Shown here piece by piece: positions 1-6,429 of a DNA stretch of 14,983 nt. The notes below the pieces were generated by a model. It made no database searches and was not told the origin of the DNA. It worked only from the letters and a program-made list of their open reading frames with translations. Origin of the DNA: DATJQA01 sp041169145 (lineage in GTDB: Bacteria; Patescibacteriota; Minisyncoccia; UBA6257; 2-01-FULL-56-20); the NCBI GenBank assembly GCA_041169145.1, contig JBEEJO010000014.1, positions 1 to 14,983 of the forward strand. The letters run 5' to 3'. Each line of letters begins with the position of its first letter. The first letter of the stretch is position 1. Both the position numbers and the translations under genes were made by a program.

Positions 1-117
1 GCCCTGCGCCAACTCGTCACTGCGGGGTATTTTCGAGAAACGCCGAAAGACCCCCTTGGATTACCCCTGTACTTGAACAGCTTGGGCGAAGTAACGCTCA
101 ATAAACACGCTCAATAG
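1..117 (+). CDS. C-terminal end of an unidentified protein (partial)
   Basis: Frame 1 is open from the first base to a TAG at 115-117 and gives 38 residues ending in LNSLGEVTLNKHAQ. The segment has a 'GYF..TPKDPLGLPLYL' arrangement, like the 'GYL..PKDPxGxxY' C-terminal tails of pilin-like and TPR-type secreted proteins. That resemblance is from memory and is weak. The gene start and everything upstream lie outside the window. It converges on the small membrane gene at 146-427. No clear terminator separates them; only a weak CCGG repeat is seen near 129-143. Confidence 0.4.
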   Translation, partial: ALRQLVTAGYFRETPKDPLGLPLYLNSLGEVTLNKHAQ

Positions 118-145
118 CGGGGGATATCCGGTCGGAACCCGGGGT

Positions 146-427
146 CTACTGTGGCCCGCTGGCGCTCACTTTTGCCTGATACGCGGCAAGGGTGTCTGCG
201 AGGGTTGCAAGACCGGCTTGGAGTTCGTTCTTGAGGGCTTGCGGAACCTCTTGAAGCTGCTTCATTGCCGTCGGTTCCGATGACGGAGAGCCTTGGAACA
301 TGCTGAGAAATTCGCCCCGAGACTGTTCCGATGCGGCGTACACGCCGTACACAAAGGCCGCCATCAATGCTGCCCAGATGATGAGGGTCACATAACCGGA
401 AAGCGGCATTTGTCTGATCTCGCGCAT
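146..427 (-). CDS. small single-pass membrane protein, unknown function
   Basis: 93 residues. The frame stays open further upstream, but the ATG at 427 is chosen because AGAGGA lies about 9-10 nt before it and the extended N-terminus looks like untranslated sequence. Residues about 10-29 form one hydrophobic helix (SGYVTLIIWAALMAAFVYGV) after a short basic N-terminus, so the protein probably has one membrane span. The rest is a polar tail of about 60 residues, rich in Ala, Gln and Glu and probably helical (KQLQEVPQALKNELQAGL). No family is recognised. It is divergent from the gene at 606, with 178 bp between them. A GTGC-GTAT-GCAC hairpin at 488-499 sits in that gap. No convincing promoter was found. 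Confidence 0.6.
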   Translation of the reverse strand: MREIRQMPLSGYVTLIIWAALMAAFVYGVYAASEQSRGEFLSMFQGSPSSEPTAMKQLQEVPQALKNELQAGLATLADTLAAYQAKVSASGPQ

Positions 428-544
428 GGTCTTATATCCTCTATAACGCACAAAACGAGAAAATGTTACAGATTTTTTGTCCATCTCGTGCGTATGCACA
501 GTCTTGACGGATGGCGAAGTGTAAAATGAGAGGCAGTAGGACGC

Positions 545-565
545 GCCGGAGCCAACAAAACCGGC
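545..565 (+). promoter_or_regulatory. leader hairpin ahead of the gene at 606
   Basis: GCCGG (545-549) and CCGGC (561-565) are perfectly complementary with an 11-nt loop, 40 nt upstream of the ATG. A strong Shine-Dalgarno (GGAGGAAGG, 592-600) follows. Several other Shine-Dalgarno genes in this window have a comparable small stem in the leader. No good -35/-10 pair could be assigned upstream; TTGACG at 504-509 is wrongly spaced from TAAAAT at 522-527. Confidence 0.35.
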
Positions 566-605
566 ACCCCACAAGCAGAAAACTTCAAGATGGAGGAAGG
601 ATAGG

Positions 606-1142
606 ATGGAATACGACGGCCAATGGGACACGGGCCCGCGCGGCGAGATCCACATTCACCACTTGCGCGTGCATCATCGTGGAGGAAAGGACGTTCCGAC
701 GAACCGCGCGAACCTTGCCGCGCCGCGCGACAAGCTCTGGCACCGGCTTTTCGGCCCGCTCCTTCCAGAGGAGGCAGCGCTGACGCTGGAGGAAGCCGAA
801 TCGCTTCGCGCGGTGATCGCACAGGATCAGACGCCGGAGTGCCGGGAGCGCCTGCGGGCGTTCATAAGGAAGCGCAAGTACCTGTGGCGGTTCGTGCACT
901 TGGAGGCGAACCAACAGCACCTCAACGAGTTCGCTGAGTTCTTCGGTAGGAAGTACGTCGTCCGCGGAGTAGCGCTCCTTCGCGATGCGGCGCGTGTCCT
1001 GTGGCGCTGGTGCGGGAAGCGTGGCCGGAACATCCGGATGGCGATGCGCCATCTCGCGAATCCCGAACCGCGGCACAAGCACCCGCATCACTGGCCTCGT
1101 CGCAACCACGTCATCCCGCGGCCAGCTCCGCACTTCGCCTGA
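606..1142 (+). CDS. hypothetical protein, basic, His/Arg/Trp-rich
   Basis: 178 residues with a strong Shine-Dalgarno (GGAGGAAGG) 5 nt before the ATG and a TGA at 1140-1142. No family is recognised. The N-terminal 30 residues are His-rich (IHIHHLRVHHR). A middle part (about 55-100) is helical and charged (LPEEAALTLEEAESLRAVI). The C-terminal 60 residues are very basic, with repeated His, Arg and Trp (VLWRWCGKRGRNIRMAMRH, KHPHHWPRRNH), which could suit nucleic-acid binding, but this is a guess. No signal peptide or membrane helix is seen. A 224-codon frame lies antisense to it (585-1259). The + strand is preferred because of its ribosome binding site and because the antisense frame runs through the hairpin cluster at 1157-1257. 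Confidence 0.55.
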   Translation: MEYDGQWDTGPRGEIHIHHLRVHHRGGKDVPTNRANLAAPRDKLWHRLFGPLLPEEAALTLEEAESLRAVIAQDQTPECRERLRAFIRKRKYLWRFVHLEANQQHLNEFAEFFGRKYVVRGVALLRDAARVLWRWCGKRGRNIRMAMRHLANPEPRHKHPHHWPRRNHVIPRPAPHFA

Positions 1143-1156
1143 AGTACGTATCCAAA

Positions 1157-1184
1157 CGGGAGGGCCGCCGTCGCGACCCTCCCG
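1157..1184 (+). terminator. hairpin after the gene at 606
   Basis: CGGGAGGG (1157-1164) pairs perfectly with CCCTCCCG (1177-1184) around a 12-nt loop, 14 nt after the stop codon. There is no T-run on the + strand, so it may be a weak terminator or an mRNA 3' end stabiliser. Two more perfect hairpins follow (1206-1232 and 1241-1257). Confidence 0.4.
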
Positions 1185-1193
1185 AAGCACCTC

Positions 1194-1240
1194 AAGAAAA
1201 GAACCCGCCGTCCCGCATTGCACGGGACGGCGTTCGGTTC
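1194..1240 (-). terminator. intrinsic terminator of the STAS operon
   Basis: A perfect 10-bp stem (CGCCGTCCCG 1206-1215 with CGGGACGGCG 1223-1232, 7-nt loop) is followed on the minus strand by a T-rich tract (TTCTTTTCTTG). An additional hairpin GCGGCGC-ggg-GCGCCGC lies at 1241-1257, right after the STAS1 stop codon. Confidence 0.75.
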
Positions 1241-1262
1241 GCGGCGCGGGGCGCCGCATGGT

Positions 1263-1625
1263 TTAGTTGAAGCTGCGGATGGCTTCGTCTTCGGAATCGT
1301 AAACCCTAAAGACTTTAGGGGCCCTCCCATCTTTAGCGAGAAGTCCGGTGTTTTCGAAGAGCTGCCGGATATTCTGATCGAGTGGGTTGAGGAAAACGAG
1401 TCCACCTCCCTTGCGGGATGCGGTCGTGTATGTGCGCACGATCTCGCCGAGGCCAGCGGCATCCACATACGGGACATCCGCGAGGTTCAAGACGATCTTC
1501 GTTTTGCCCGCATTGGCGAGTTTCGTGACGATCTCGCGGAGAGCATCGTCCCCCTCGCCAATGAGGATCTTCCCACAGAGGCGGAGGATGACGACATCAC
1601 CAACTTGCCGTTCCACGATTGTCAT
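1263..1625 (-). CDS. STAS-domain protein 1 (anti-sigma factor antagonist-like)
   Basis: 120 residues spanning one complete STAS domain, the fold of SpoIIAA and RsbV, which bind an anti-sigma/kinase partner. Visible marks are the N-terminal strand (VGDVVILRLCGKI), the core strand KIVLNLADVPYVDAAGLGEIV (residues about 43-63) and the C-terminal Y-D-S-E-D-E-A-I-R-S-F signature. In SpoIIAA the phosphorylated serine directly follows the conserved Asp. Here that position is Ala56 (D55-A56-A57-G-L-G), so this copy probably cannot be switched off by phosphorylation. It is the last gene of a three-gene operon. Its ATG overlaps the stop of the gene before it in an ATGA, indicating translational coupling. 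Small insertions (KDGRAPKV near 98-105) set it apart from its two neighbours. Partner proteins are not in the window. Confidence 0.85.
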   Translation of the reverse strand: MTIVERQVGDVVILRLCGKILIGEGDDALREIVTKLANAGKTKIVLNLADVPYVDAAGLGEIVRTYTTASRKGGGLVFLNPLDQNIRQLFENTGLLAKDGRAPKVFRVYDSEDEAIRSFN

Positions 1626-1990
1626 GCGACATCTCCTTTCTGTTCGGCGAAGCTTCGGACGGCTTCGTCCTCGCTCTCGTAAGTCTCGAAGACCGTGATG
1701 AGCTTGGTGATGGAGAGCAAATCCTGCATCCTCTTCGTGGGTCCGAGGAGTTTAAACTCGTCGCCCTTGTAGGAAACCGTGGAGTAGCTCCGGACGATGG
1801 CGCCGAGGCCGGGACTGTCAACGTAGGGCACGTCGGCGAGGTTCAGGACGATCTTGGTCCGCCCCCTCCTCACGAGATCGAAGACGGCCTCGAAGAGGAT
1901 GTTGCTATTGCAGACTCTGCGGGTGTCTACGATCTTCCCGTGCAGGTCCAGGATGGTCACGCCCTTGACCTCCCGTATCACGATTCTCAT
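1622..1990 (-). CDS. STAS-domain protein 2 (anti-sigma factor antagonist-like)
   Basis: 122 residues, one STAS domain, with strands VKGVTILDLHGKI and KIVLNLADVPYVDSPGLGAIV and the C-terminal signature YESEDEAVRSF. The phospho-acceptor position of the SpoIIAA family is kept as Ser59 (D58-S59-P60-G-L-G), although Pro at the next position is unusual. Residues about 22-31 (DTRRVCNSNI) replace the GEG-type loop seen in copies 1 and 3. The start codon overlaps the stop of copy 3 by ATGA, and its own stop overlaps the start of copy 1 in the same way. Such small proteins usually act in the cytoplasm by partner switching with an HATPase kinase. Which partner is used here cannot be told. Confidence 0.85.
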   Translation of the reverse strand: MRIVIREVKGVTILDLHGKIVDTRRVCNSNILFEAVFDLVRRGRTKIVLNLADVPYVDSPGLGAIVRSYSTVSYKGDEFKLLGPTKRMQDLLSITKLITVFETYESEDEAVRSFAEQKGDVA

Positions 1991-2346
1991 ACGCCACCTC
2001 CCTCTGTTGATTGTTCAAAACTCCGAACGGCTGCATCCTCGTCGTCGTAGTTTAGAATGATCGTCGCGAGCTTCGTCGTGGACAGCAATGTCTTGATCCG
2101 CTCCGAGGCATGGAGAAGCTTGAGATGTCCACCGGCGTTCCTTATGTCGGTGTAGCTTCGGATGACCTCGCCGAACCCAGCCGAATCGATCCGTGCGACC
2201 ATTGCGAGGTCCAGAAGGATGTTCCGTTCGCCAAGCTTGATGAAACGCGCAACGGCTTCGCGAAGCCCCGCACTTCCCTCACCGACGAACACTTCTTCAA
2301 CGACAAGAACAAGAACGTCGCCGGCTCGCCGCTCTGCGATATGCAT
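1987..2346 (-). CDS. STAS-domain protein 3 (anti-sigma factor antagonist-like), first gene of operon
   Basis: 119 residues. The frame is open further upstream, but ATG 2346 is chosen because GGAAGG lies 6 nt before it, and because the longer form would start at the -35 box of the promoter. The STAS core reads NILLDLAMVARIDSAGFGEVI, with the phospho-acceptor equivalent present as Ser in D-S-A-G-F-G, and the C-terminus carries NYDDEDAAVRSF. Similar small STAS proteins are often found as multiple paralogues in environmental bacteria. The three copies here are clearly paralogous, sharing length, core strand and C-terminal motif, but are well diverged, so the tandem duplication is old. Confidence 0.82.
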   Translation of the reverse strand: MHIAERRAGDVLVLVVEEVFVGEGSAGLREAVARFIKLGERNILLDLAMVARIDSAGFGEVIRSYTDIRNAGGHLKLLHASERIKTLLSTTKLATIILNYDDEDAAVRSFEQSTEGGGV

Positions 2347-2389
2347 CGCGCACCTTCCTTTGCTAGCGCACTCGCTTCGTGCTGGCCGT

Positions 2390-2418
2390 AGGATAGGAAG
2401 AGCGGGAAAGTATGTCAA
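2390..2418 (-). promoter_or_regulatory. sigma70-type promoter of the STAS operon
   Basis: On the minus strand TTGACA (2418-2413) is followed after exactly 17 nt by TATCCT (2395-2390). The expected start near 2383 gives a leader of about 37 nt with a small stem (GCAC-gaagcga-GTGC) and then the Shine-Dalgarno. The -35 box directly abuts the stop codon of the upstream glycosylase gene (2419-2421), so the two genes are packed but separately transcribed. Confidence 0.75.
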
Positions 2419-3018
2419 CTAATCGGCAAGTGTCAATGATCGCCAAAGATATCGGCAGGCCGTTGTGCGATACGGCCGCCAGGGTTCCGCAAGTTTGAGC
2501 ATCTGCTTTGTCGTCGGTTCTTTTTTGAGCCCATAGAGGTTTCGGATGGCATTTTTCAATCCCTGGTCGCCGGGCGAAAAAACATCCGGCCGGTCGAGCG
2601 AGAACATCAGGAACATCTCCGCCGTCCATCGCCCGATGCCATGCACGGCCGTGAGATGTTGGATGATCTCCTCGTCCGTCCACCGGTGGAACATGTGAAA
2701 GTCCAGGCGCTTGTCGGCGACGTGCCGCGCAAGGTCTTTTAAATATTTCGTCTTCGCGCCGGAGATGCCCGTTCCGCGAAGTTTTGCCGAACGCAATTCC
2801 AAAATATCCTGCGGCGTCGGGAATCGCTTGCGGGGGAAAAGCGCGATAAGGCGTTTCGTCATCGTGTCAGCCGCTTTCACGGAAAGCTGCTGGCTGACGA
2901 TGGATTCCGCGAGCGAGCGGAAATAATTCCGCTCGGGTGCGAACGGGCGGAGGTGTATTCGGCGAATGATCTGCGCAAGTTTCTTGTCGCGTCGGGCGAG
3001 ATACGCGGAAGGAAGCAT
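2419..3018 (-). CDS. DNA-3-methyladenine glycosylase, AlkA/Mag type (HhH-GPD superfamily)
   Basis: A base-excision repair enzyme that removes alkylated purines. It has 199 residues from ATG 3018 (202 from ATG 3027). Visible marks are the helix-hairpin-helix AVHGIGRWTAEMF (about 124-136) and the following GPD-type loop FSPGDQGLKNAI, whose Asp151 is the expected catalytic residue. Trp131 after the hairpin and LAESIVSQQLSVKAADT (about 36-52) are typical of the family. It is shorter than E. coli AlkA (282) because the N-terminal domain is absent, as in many bacterial Mag-like enzymes. ATG 3018 is preferred: an extended -10 box ends 7 nt before it, while ATG 3027 lies inside that box. The stop abuts the STAS promoter. 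Confidence 0.88.
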   Translation of the reverse strand: MLPSAYLARRDKKLAQIIRRIHLRPFAPERNYFRSLAESIVSQQLSVKAADTMTKRLIALFPRKRFPTPQDILELRSAKLRGTGISGAKTKYLKDLARHVADKRLDFHMFHRWTDEEIIQHLTAVHGIGRWTAEMFLMFSLDRPDVFSPGDQGLKNAIRNLYGLKKEPTTKQMLKLAEPWRPYRTTACRYLWRSLTLAD

Positions 3019-3025
3019 GAGCCTC

Positions 3026-3034
3026 ATTATAACA
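3026..3034 (-). promoter_or_regulatory. extended -10 promoter, probably leaderless start of the glycosylase gene
   Basis: The minus strand reads TGTTATAAT (3034-3026), a perfect TGnTATAAT extended -10. The ATG at 3018 begins after a 7-nt gap, exactly where transcription is expected to start. No well-spaced -35 box is seen (TTGCGA lies 19 nt upstream). Confidence 0.6.
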
Positions 3035-3075
3035 ACCGGCCGCGGCGGGATCGCAAGCCATCTGCCTTCCGCAGC

Positions 3076-3990
3076 CTACTCGCGCGCAAGGGCCCGCTTG
3101 GATTGGAAGAAAAAATACGCCACGACCGCGAACGTGATAGTGGGGGACACCCAGCTGGGAACGGGTATGCCGAAACTGTCGGCGATCATAATGAGCCCCA
3201 AGAACAATATAGAATACATCGCCCCATTCTTGAGTAGTGCATATTTTTTGACTCGCTCGATATTCCCCATGGTCAACTGGCGTACGACGAGCGCGCCCAA
3301 GCCATTCCCGATCAAGATGAGCGGTACCGAGAGCGTGAAAGCGAAAGCTCCCAGTACGCCGTCAACGGAGAACGTCGCATCGATGACCTCAAGATATAAT
3401 ATCTTGCTCATATCAGAGAGCCCGGAATGCATCAGCTTTTCTTCGCTTGCCTCGGCGTTCTGCTTGAATCCGTGCGTGATGAAGAATGCGGTCGAGCCGA
3501 TGACCGCGCCAAAGGCCATCAAGGGATTCGCTTGGAGACAGTACCATACGACGATGGCAAGGACGACCGAAACGGTCGCATAGAACCACACGCCGTTCGT
3601 GTAGAAAAATTCCTCGTGCGGCAGGCCGAATCGCTTTTCCTCAAGAAAAAGCCAGTGGAGAAAAAGGAAGATGAGGAATATGCCGCCCCCGGCGAGAAGG
3701 ATAGGCGCGGAAGATTCCACCGCATCCATAACACGCGGGTCCTTGCTGAATGTTGCGGTCAAAGCACCAAGCGGCCCGAGGCTTGGAGTTGCGAACCATA
3801 CGATGAGCCACGGCAGTACTCCGCGCACGAGAAAAACGGCGAATACGAGTCCCCATACGAGGAACCATCGCCGGCCTCTTTCGCTCATAGTGCCGAGCAC
3901 CTCCGCATTGATAATGGCATTATCGATGCTGGAGATGACCTCAAAAAGGCAGAGCCCGCCGACAACGATCACCACCTCAAGAATATTCAT
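3076..3990 (-). CDS. DUF475 / TerC-like integral membrane protein
   Basis: 304 residues from ATG 3990, preceded by AGGA at about 9 nt. An upstream TTG at 4014 is in frame but has no ribosome site. About seven to nine hydrophobic helices are seen. The acidic motif EVISSIDNAIIN in the first helix (residues 17-28) and its counterpart LEVIDATFSVDGVLGAFA in the second half are hallmarks of the TerC/DUF475 superfamily. Members are linked to metal-ion (manganese) export or tellurite resistance. The exact substrate of DUF475 proteins is not established and is not inferred here. The charged linker FKQNAEASEEKLMHSGLSDM sits between the halves. It is a single gene with its own promoter, and the glycosylase follows after about 57 bp. 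Confidence 0.85.
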   Translation of the reverse strand: MNILEVVIVVGGLCLFEVISSIDNAIINAEVLGTMSERGRRWFLVWGLVFAVFLVRGVLPWLIVWFATPSLGPLGALTATFSKDPRVMDAVESSAPILLAGGGIFLIFLFLHWLFLEEKRFGLPHEEFFYTNGVWFYATVSVVLAIVVWYCLQANPLMAFGAVIGSTAFFITHGFKQNAEASEEKLMHSGLSDMSKILYLEVIDATFSVDGVLGAFAFTLSVPLILIGNGLGALVVRQLTMGNIERVKKYALLKNGAMYSILFLGLIMIADSFGIPVPSWVSPTITFAVVAYFFFQSKRALARE

Positions 3991-4013
3991 GATCGGAGTT
4001 CCTATTCGTTGCA

Positions 4014-4019
4014 ATTATA
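4014..4019 (-). promoter_or_regulatory. -10 box of the DUF475 gene
   Basis: TATAAT on the minus strand (4019-4014), 23 nt before ATG 3990, predicts a short leader of about 17 nt containing AGGA. The -35 region is poor. Just upstream, 4044-4070 forms an imperfect stem (GGAGGTG...GTAT-TG-ATAC...CAC-TCTCC) that could be an operator or an older leader element. Confidence 0.5.
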
Positions 4020-4121
4020 TGACAAAAACGCCGCCTCATGAATGGAGGTGAGTATTGATACGCACTCTCCTCCCTATTATGGGTAATTTGGAAAAAGCGT
4101 TACGTCTGGTCAAGGTGCGGT

Positions 4122-4160
4122 GCCAATAAAAAAGAGGTCGCGGGCGTTGCCGCGCGACCT
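4122..4160 (-). terminator. intrinsic terminator of the gene at 4186
   Basis: AGGTCGCG (4135-4142) pairs perfectly with CGCGACCT (4153-4160) around a 10-nt loop. On the minus strand the stem is followed directly by CTTTTTTATTGG. It lies 26 nt after the stop codon. Confidence 0.85.
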
Positions 4161-4185
4161 CCGGTACGATGGTGGATGCGGATAC

Positions 4186-4488
4186 TCAAGGGGCCGGAAC
4201 GACGACTTCGATAACCCCATTTGCGTAGCCGACGAAGTTGTTGCAGTGATCCGGACCGCGCCGCGGACATGCCCACGTCGTGAATTCCATGACCGGTTGC
4301 CCCGCCGTTGTCGGAACAAGGCGTACGGGAACCGGCAGAACGGGGACGTCACAGCGCCGGCACATCCGCGTTCCATCGCGGAACTTCTCGCAATGTTTGT
4401 CGTCGAACTCCTCGAACAACCGCTTGAGCTCCAGAGTGCGGTTCCGTTCGGGCACAACAGTGTCAGTTGGTGTTCCGTTCGTCTCCAT
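4186..4488 (-). CDS. small Cys-containing hypothetical protein, possible zinc-binding
   Basis: 100 residues. ATG 4488 is chosen because AGAGGTGG precedes it closely; two upstream in-frame ATGs lack ribosome sites. Residues about 15-35 are charged and helical (ELKRLFEEFDDKHCEKF). A CRRC pair follows, and CPRRGPDHC comes about 30 residues later, so four Cys and nearby His could form a zinc ribbon. No family is recognised. There is no signal peptide or membrane helix. The leader carries a GCGTA-tctac-TACGC hairpin at 4523-4537. The 167-bp gap up to 4655 otherwise shows no gene, and no convincing promoter could be assigned. Confidence 0.55.
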   Translation of the reverse strand: METNGTPTDTVVPERNRTLELKRLFEEFDDKHCEKFRDGTRMCRRCDVPVLPVPVRLVPTTAGQPVMEFTTWACPRRGPDHCNNFVGYANGVIEVVVPAP

Positions 4489-4522
4489 GCCCACCTCTTT
4501 CTCCCGACCCATTTTTTGGGCC

Positions 4523-4537
4523 GCGTATCTACTACGC
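4523..4537 (-). promoter_or_regulatory. leader hairpin of the gene at 4186
   Basis: GCGTA (4523-4527) and TACGC (4533-4537) form a 5-bp stem with a 5-nt loop, 35 nt before the start codon. It is comparable to the stems ahead of the genes at 606, 5811, 7211 and 8017. Confidence 0.3.
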
Positions 4538-4655
4538 ATCCGACGCCCTATTTGTTTCACGCGAGGCATCGCGGCGAATGCTGCGAATTTTGCGCCCGGA
4601 AGGCACCGTCAAAGAAGCAGTTCCTCCACGATTTCCGGAGGCGTTATGGCAATAT

Positions 4656-5582
4656 TTAGCGGGACTGCGTTGTTGTTGGGCACGGCGCAAATTCGCAATT
4701 CGGTCCGGTCCTTCCGACGGAACTTCCATCGGGACACAGTTTCGCATCCATGGGGCATTGGATAAGATTTCCCTTTGGGGTCGGCGTCACAGATATCCCG
4801 CATTGTTCCTCCCATGGTCGCAAGCATTTTTGCTTCGCTTCGCACCAGGAATAGCCAGCCGAACCGATACAGCCGTGGACATCTTTGTCACCGCCGAGGA
4901 GCGGTCCGGGATTTGACGATGATGTTGGTGAGAACTCAAGCGTGGAAAGCATCTGATCAAAAACAGCTAGCCGTTGCTCATCCTCCGGATTTTTAGCGAA
5001 GTCCGTTTTATACATCAGATACATAGCGAACACATTGCCGCCCACTTCAAAACTGACGCTTTTTATTTCGGTCGGTTCCATAGACGCTTTTGGCAGTATG
5101 CTGACGATGGCAGTTCGTCCATATTCGGTTGTTTCTGTCTCAGAAACGGAGCCCGCCTCCACGCCTGCATTAAACTCTTTCACGAAATCTTTGAGCGATT
5201 GACCCGGTACGAGAGTCCCGGAAAGCTCGACCCCGCCGTATCCGCTTTCACCCGTCGCTCCCGGCCCGAACAAAGCGTTCTTGGGATTATAGTTGTTGGT
5301 AGCGGCATTCCATTCTTGCGGATATTTGAATGAATATCCTCCTTCCTCATTCCGATAGATCTTCCAGCCAGCGGCTTCATCCGGGCACGCCGCGAATTCG
5401 CAATTCGGTCCGGTCCTTCCGACGGAACTTCCATCGGGACACAGTTTCGCATCCGTGGGGCATTGAACAGGCCCCACACTTGGAGCTTTCTTACTGACAA
5501 TGAAATAACCGCTAACGCCGAGTAACATAATGCCGAGCGCGGCGAGAATAATTACGATGGGCGCAAAACCTTTTTGATTCAT
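4656..5582 (-). CDS. membrane-anchored surface protein with PsbP-like domain and two Cys modules
   Basis: 308 residues. The N-terminus MNQKGFAPIVIILAALGI is a type common in Patescibacteria surface proteins: one membrane helix at about 5-27 with the bulk outside. The order is anchor; Cys module 1 (CPTDAKLCPDGSSVGRTG, about 41-67); a PsbP/MOG1-like domain (about 73-220, starting GWKIYRNEEGGYSFKYPQEW and ending QMLSTLEFS); a second Cys motif (GCIGSAGYSWCEAKQKC); and Cys module 2 near the C-terminus, almost identical to module 1. The module copies are near-identical in DNA. The Cys pairs suggest disulfide-stabilised extracellular domains. Function is unknown. ATG 5582 is chosen for the anchor motif and the -10 box 6 nt upstream. 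GGAGGT sits in that gap but too close to act as a normal ribosome site. Confidence 0.75.
   Translation of the reverse strand: MNQKGFAPIVIILAALGIMLLGVSGYFIVSKKAPSVGPVQCPTDAKLCPDGSSVGRTGPNCEFAACPDEAAGWKIYRNEEGGYSFKYPQEWNAATNNYNPKNALFGPGATGESGYGGVELSGTLVPGQSLKDFVKEFNAGVEAGSVSETETTEYGRTAIVSILPKASMEPTEIKSVSFEVGGNVFAMYLMYKTDFAKNPEDEQRLAVFDQMLSTLEFSPTSSSNPGPLLGGDKDVHGCIGSAGYSWCEAKQKCLRPWEEQCGISVTPTPKGNLIQCPMDAKLCPDGSSVGRTGPNCEFAPCPTTTQSR
4681..4760. repeat. internal direct repeat, copy B (encodes Cys module 2)
   Basis: An 80-bp segment matching 5386-5465 at a 705-bp offset with only three differences (4685, 4689, 4750). 4690-4749 is a perfect 60-bp match. The offset is 235 codons, so both copies are in frame. 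Confidence 0.9.
5386..5465. repeat. internal direct repeat, copy A (encodes Cys module 1)
   Basis: Partner of 4681-4760. Synonymous positions are identical over 60 bp, so the duplication or a gene-conversion event is recent. Confidence 0.9.
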
Positions 5583-5588
5583 ACCTCC

Positions 5589-5594
5589 ATTATA
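5589..5594 (-). promoter_or_regulatory. -10 box of the surface-protein gene, probably leaderless
   Basis: A perfect TATAAT (5594-5589, minus) ends 6 nt before ATG 5582, so transcription should begin at or next to the A of the start codon. No TG extension and no clear -35 box are seen. Confidence 0.5.
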
Positions 5595-5707
5595 CCTCTC
5601 CGGTTCAATCCCGGAGTCCTCTGACGGATAACGCCCCAGCAAATACTGGGGTGTTATCGTTGTGGAAAGCCGCGGAGGAGATCGGGATTGGGATGTGGGC
5701 GGTAAGT

Positions 5708-5745
5708 AAAAACGAGAAGAGGCACTCCCCGAAGAAAGTGCCTCT
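5708..5745 (-). terminator. intrinsic terminator of the gene at 5811
   Basis: AGAGGCACT (5718-5726) pairs perfectly with AGTGCCTCT (5737-5745). The minus strand then reads TCTCGTTTTTAC. A second perfect 9-bp hairpin (5755-5763 with 5772-5780) lies between it and the stop codon. Confidence 0.85.
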
Positions 5746-5754
5746 CTGTAAGGA

Positions 5755-5780
5755 ACGGCGCCCCATGCGTCGGGCGCCGT
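5755..5780 (-). repeat. 3'-UTR hairpin upstream of the terminator
   Basis: ACGGCGCCC (5755-5763) and GGGCGCCGT (5772-5780) form a perfect 9-bp stem with an 8-nt loop and no T-run. It probably folds in the 3' untranslated region of the gene at 5811 as a stabiliser, with the true terminator behind it. Confidence 0.5.
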
Positions 5781-5810
5781 CGGTGATTTGGCCTTGTGTG
5801 CTGCTGCGGC

Positions 5811-6374
5811 CTAAGGGGTATACCACGCCTGGATCTGGCTTGTCCTTCCTGACTTGTCGATGTTGAAGAGCAATCTGCTCATCCCGGTGTATCGAACGCA
5901 GTAGGCCGTCAGGTAGTACGAGTTGCCGGGATCGCACTCCTGGCCATCCGGATACGCGGCGCGGACCTCTGCGAGGGTGTTCCCGATGCGTGCCCCGCGG
6001 TCGGTCGTGCCGTACCAGCCGAGCCCGAGCGATATGATTTGGAGCGAGTCATATGCCCAGACAAGGTAGAAAGAGTTGCCACAGCCGACGATCTGAAGGG
6101 TGTCTCCGTATCCGCCCGCATGGCCGTTGTAGATGGCGAACGCGCCTCCACAGTCGGTCACCGGCCACATCTGGTCGCCCATGCCCAGATGAAGGAAATC
6201 GCCGATGCTCTGCTGCTTCGCCGAGTACGTCAGCGTAGAACCGCAAGAGAGCTCACAGCCATTCCGCTGCCGAGGGGTGGGCGTTGGGTCGGTCGGTGTT
6301 CTGCAATTGGAACCGGTGAAACAGAGCGCTGCGAGCACAGCGATTACGGCGTTCACGACAGAACGGGATTTCAT
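5811..6374 (-). CDS. secreted hypothetical protein, Cys-rich
   Basis: 187 residues from ATG 6374, preceded by GGGGGGAG. The N-terminus MKSRSVVNAVIAVLAALCFTG is a signal peptide. Cys follows at ..GSNC, but the residues before it do not make a proper lipobox, so it may be cleaved and released rather than lipidated. A Thr/Pro linker (TPTDPTPTP) is followed by a globular domain with six or seven Cys, probably disulfide-bonded. The C-terminal part has GARIGNTLAEVRAAYPDG and then LLFNIDKSGRTSQIQAW. This arrangement is seen in small bacterial lipoproteins, but I cannot name the family. It is a single-gene unit with a strong promoter, leader hairpin and terminator. Its linker resembles that of the GH17-like lipoprotein at 8017. 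Confidence 0.65.
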   Translation of the reverse strand: MKSRSVVNAVIAVLAALCFTGSNCRTPTDPTPTPRQRNGCELSCGSTLTYSAKQQSIGDFLHLGMGDQMWPVTDCGGAFAIYNGHAGGYGDTLQIVGCGNSFYLVWAYDSLQIISLGLGWYGTTDRGARIGNTLAEVRAAYPDGQECDPGNSYYLTAYCVRYTGMSRLLFNIDKSGRTSQIQAWYTP

Positions 6375-6406
6375 CGCTCCCCCCTGAACACAAGACGTTA
6401 TCAAGC

Positions 6407-6421
6407 GCCGGATAGCCCGGC
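6407..6421 (-). promoter_or_regulatory. leader hairpin of the gene at 5811
   Basis: GCCGG (6407-6411) pairs with CCGGC (6417-6421) around a 5-nt loop. It begins within a few nucleotides of the predicted transcription start (about 6423), so it would cap the 5' end of the mRNA. Confidence 0.4.
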
Positions 6422-6429
6422 CTACTGAG

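Noticed and set aside
504..527. Promoter TTGACG...TAAAAT for the gene at 606
   Set aside because: The two boxes are only 12 nt apart, too close for a sigma70 promoter.
585..1259. 224-codon open frame antisense to the gene at 606
   Set aside because: No ribosome site at its start, it runs through three perfect hairpins at 1157-1257, and its sequence is low-complexity Arg/Pro-rich as expected for an antisense shadow of GC-rich DNA.
4609..4650. Terminator for the surface-protein gene at 4633-4651 (CCTCC...GGAGG)
   Set aside because: Only a 5-bp stem and no T-run close to it; not enough to call a terminator.
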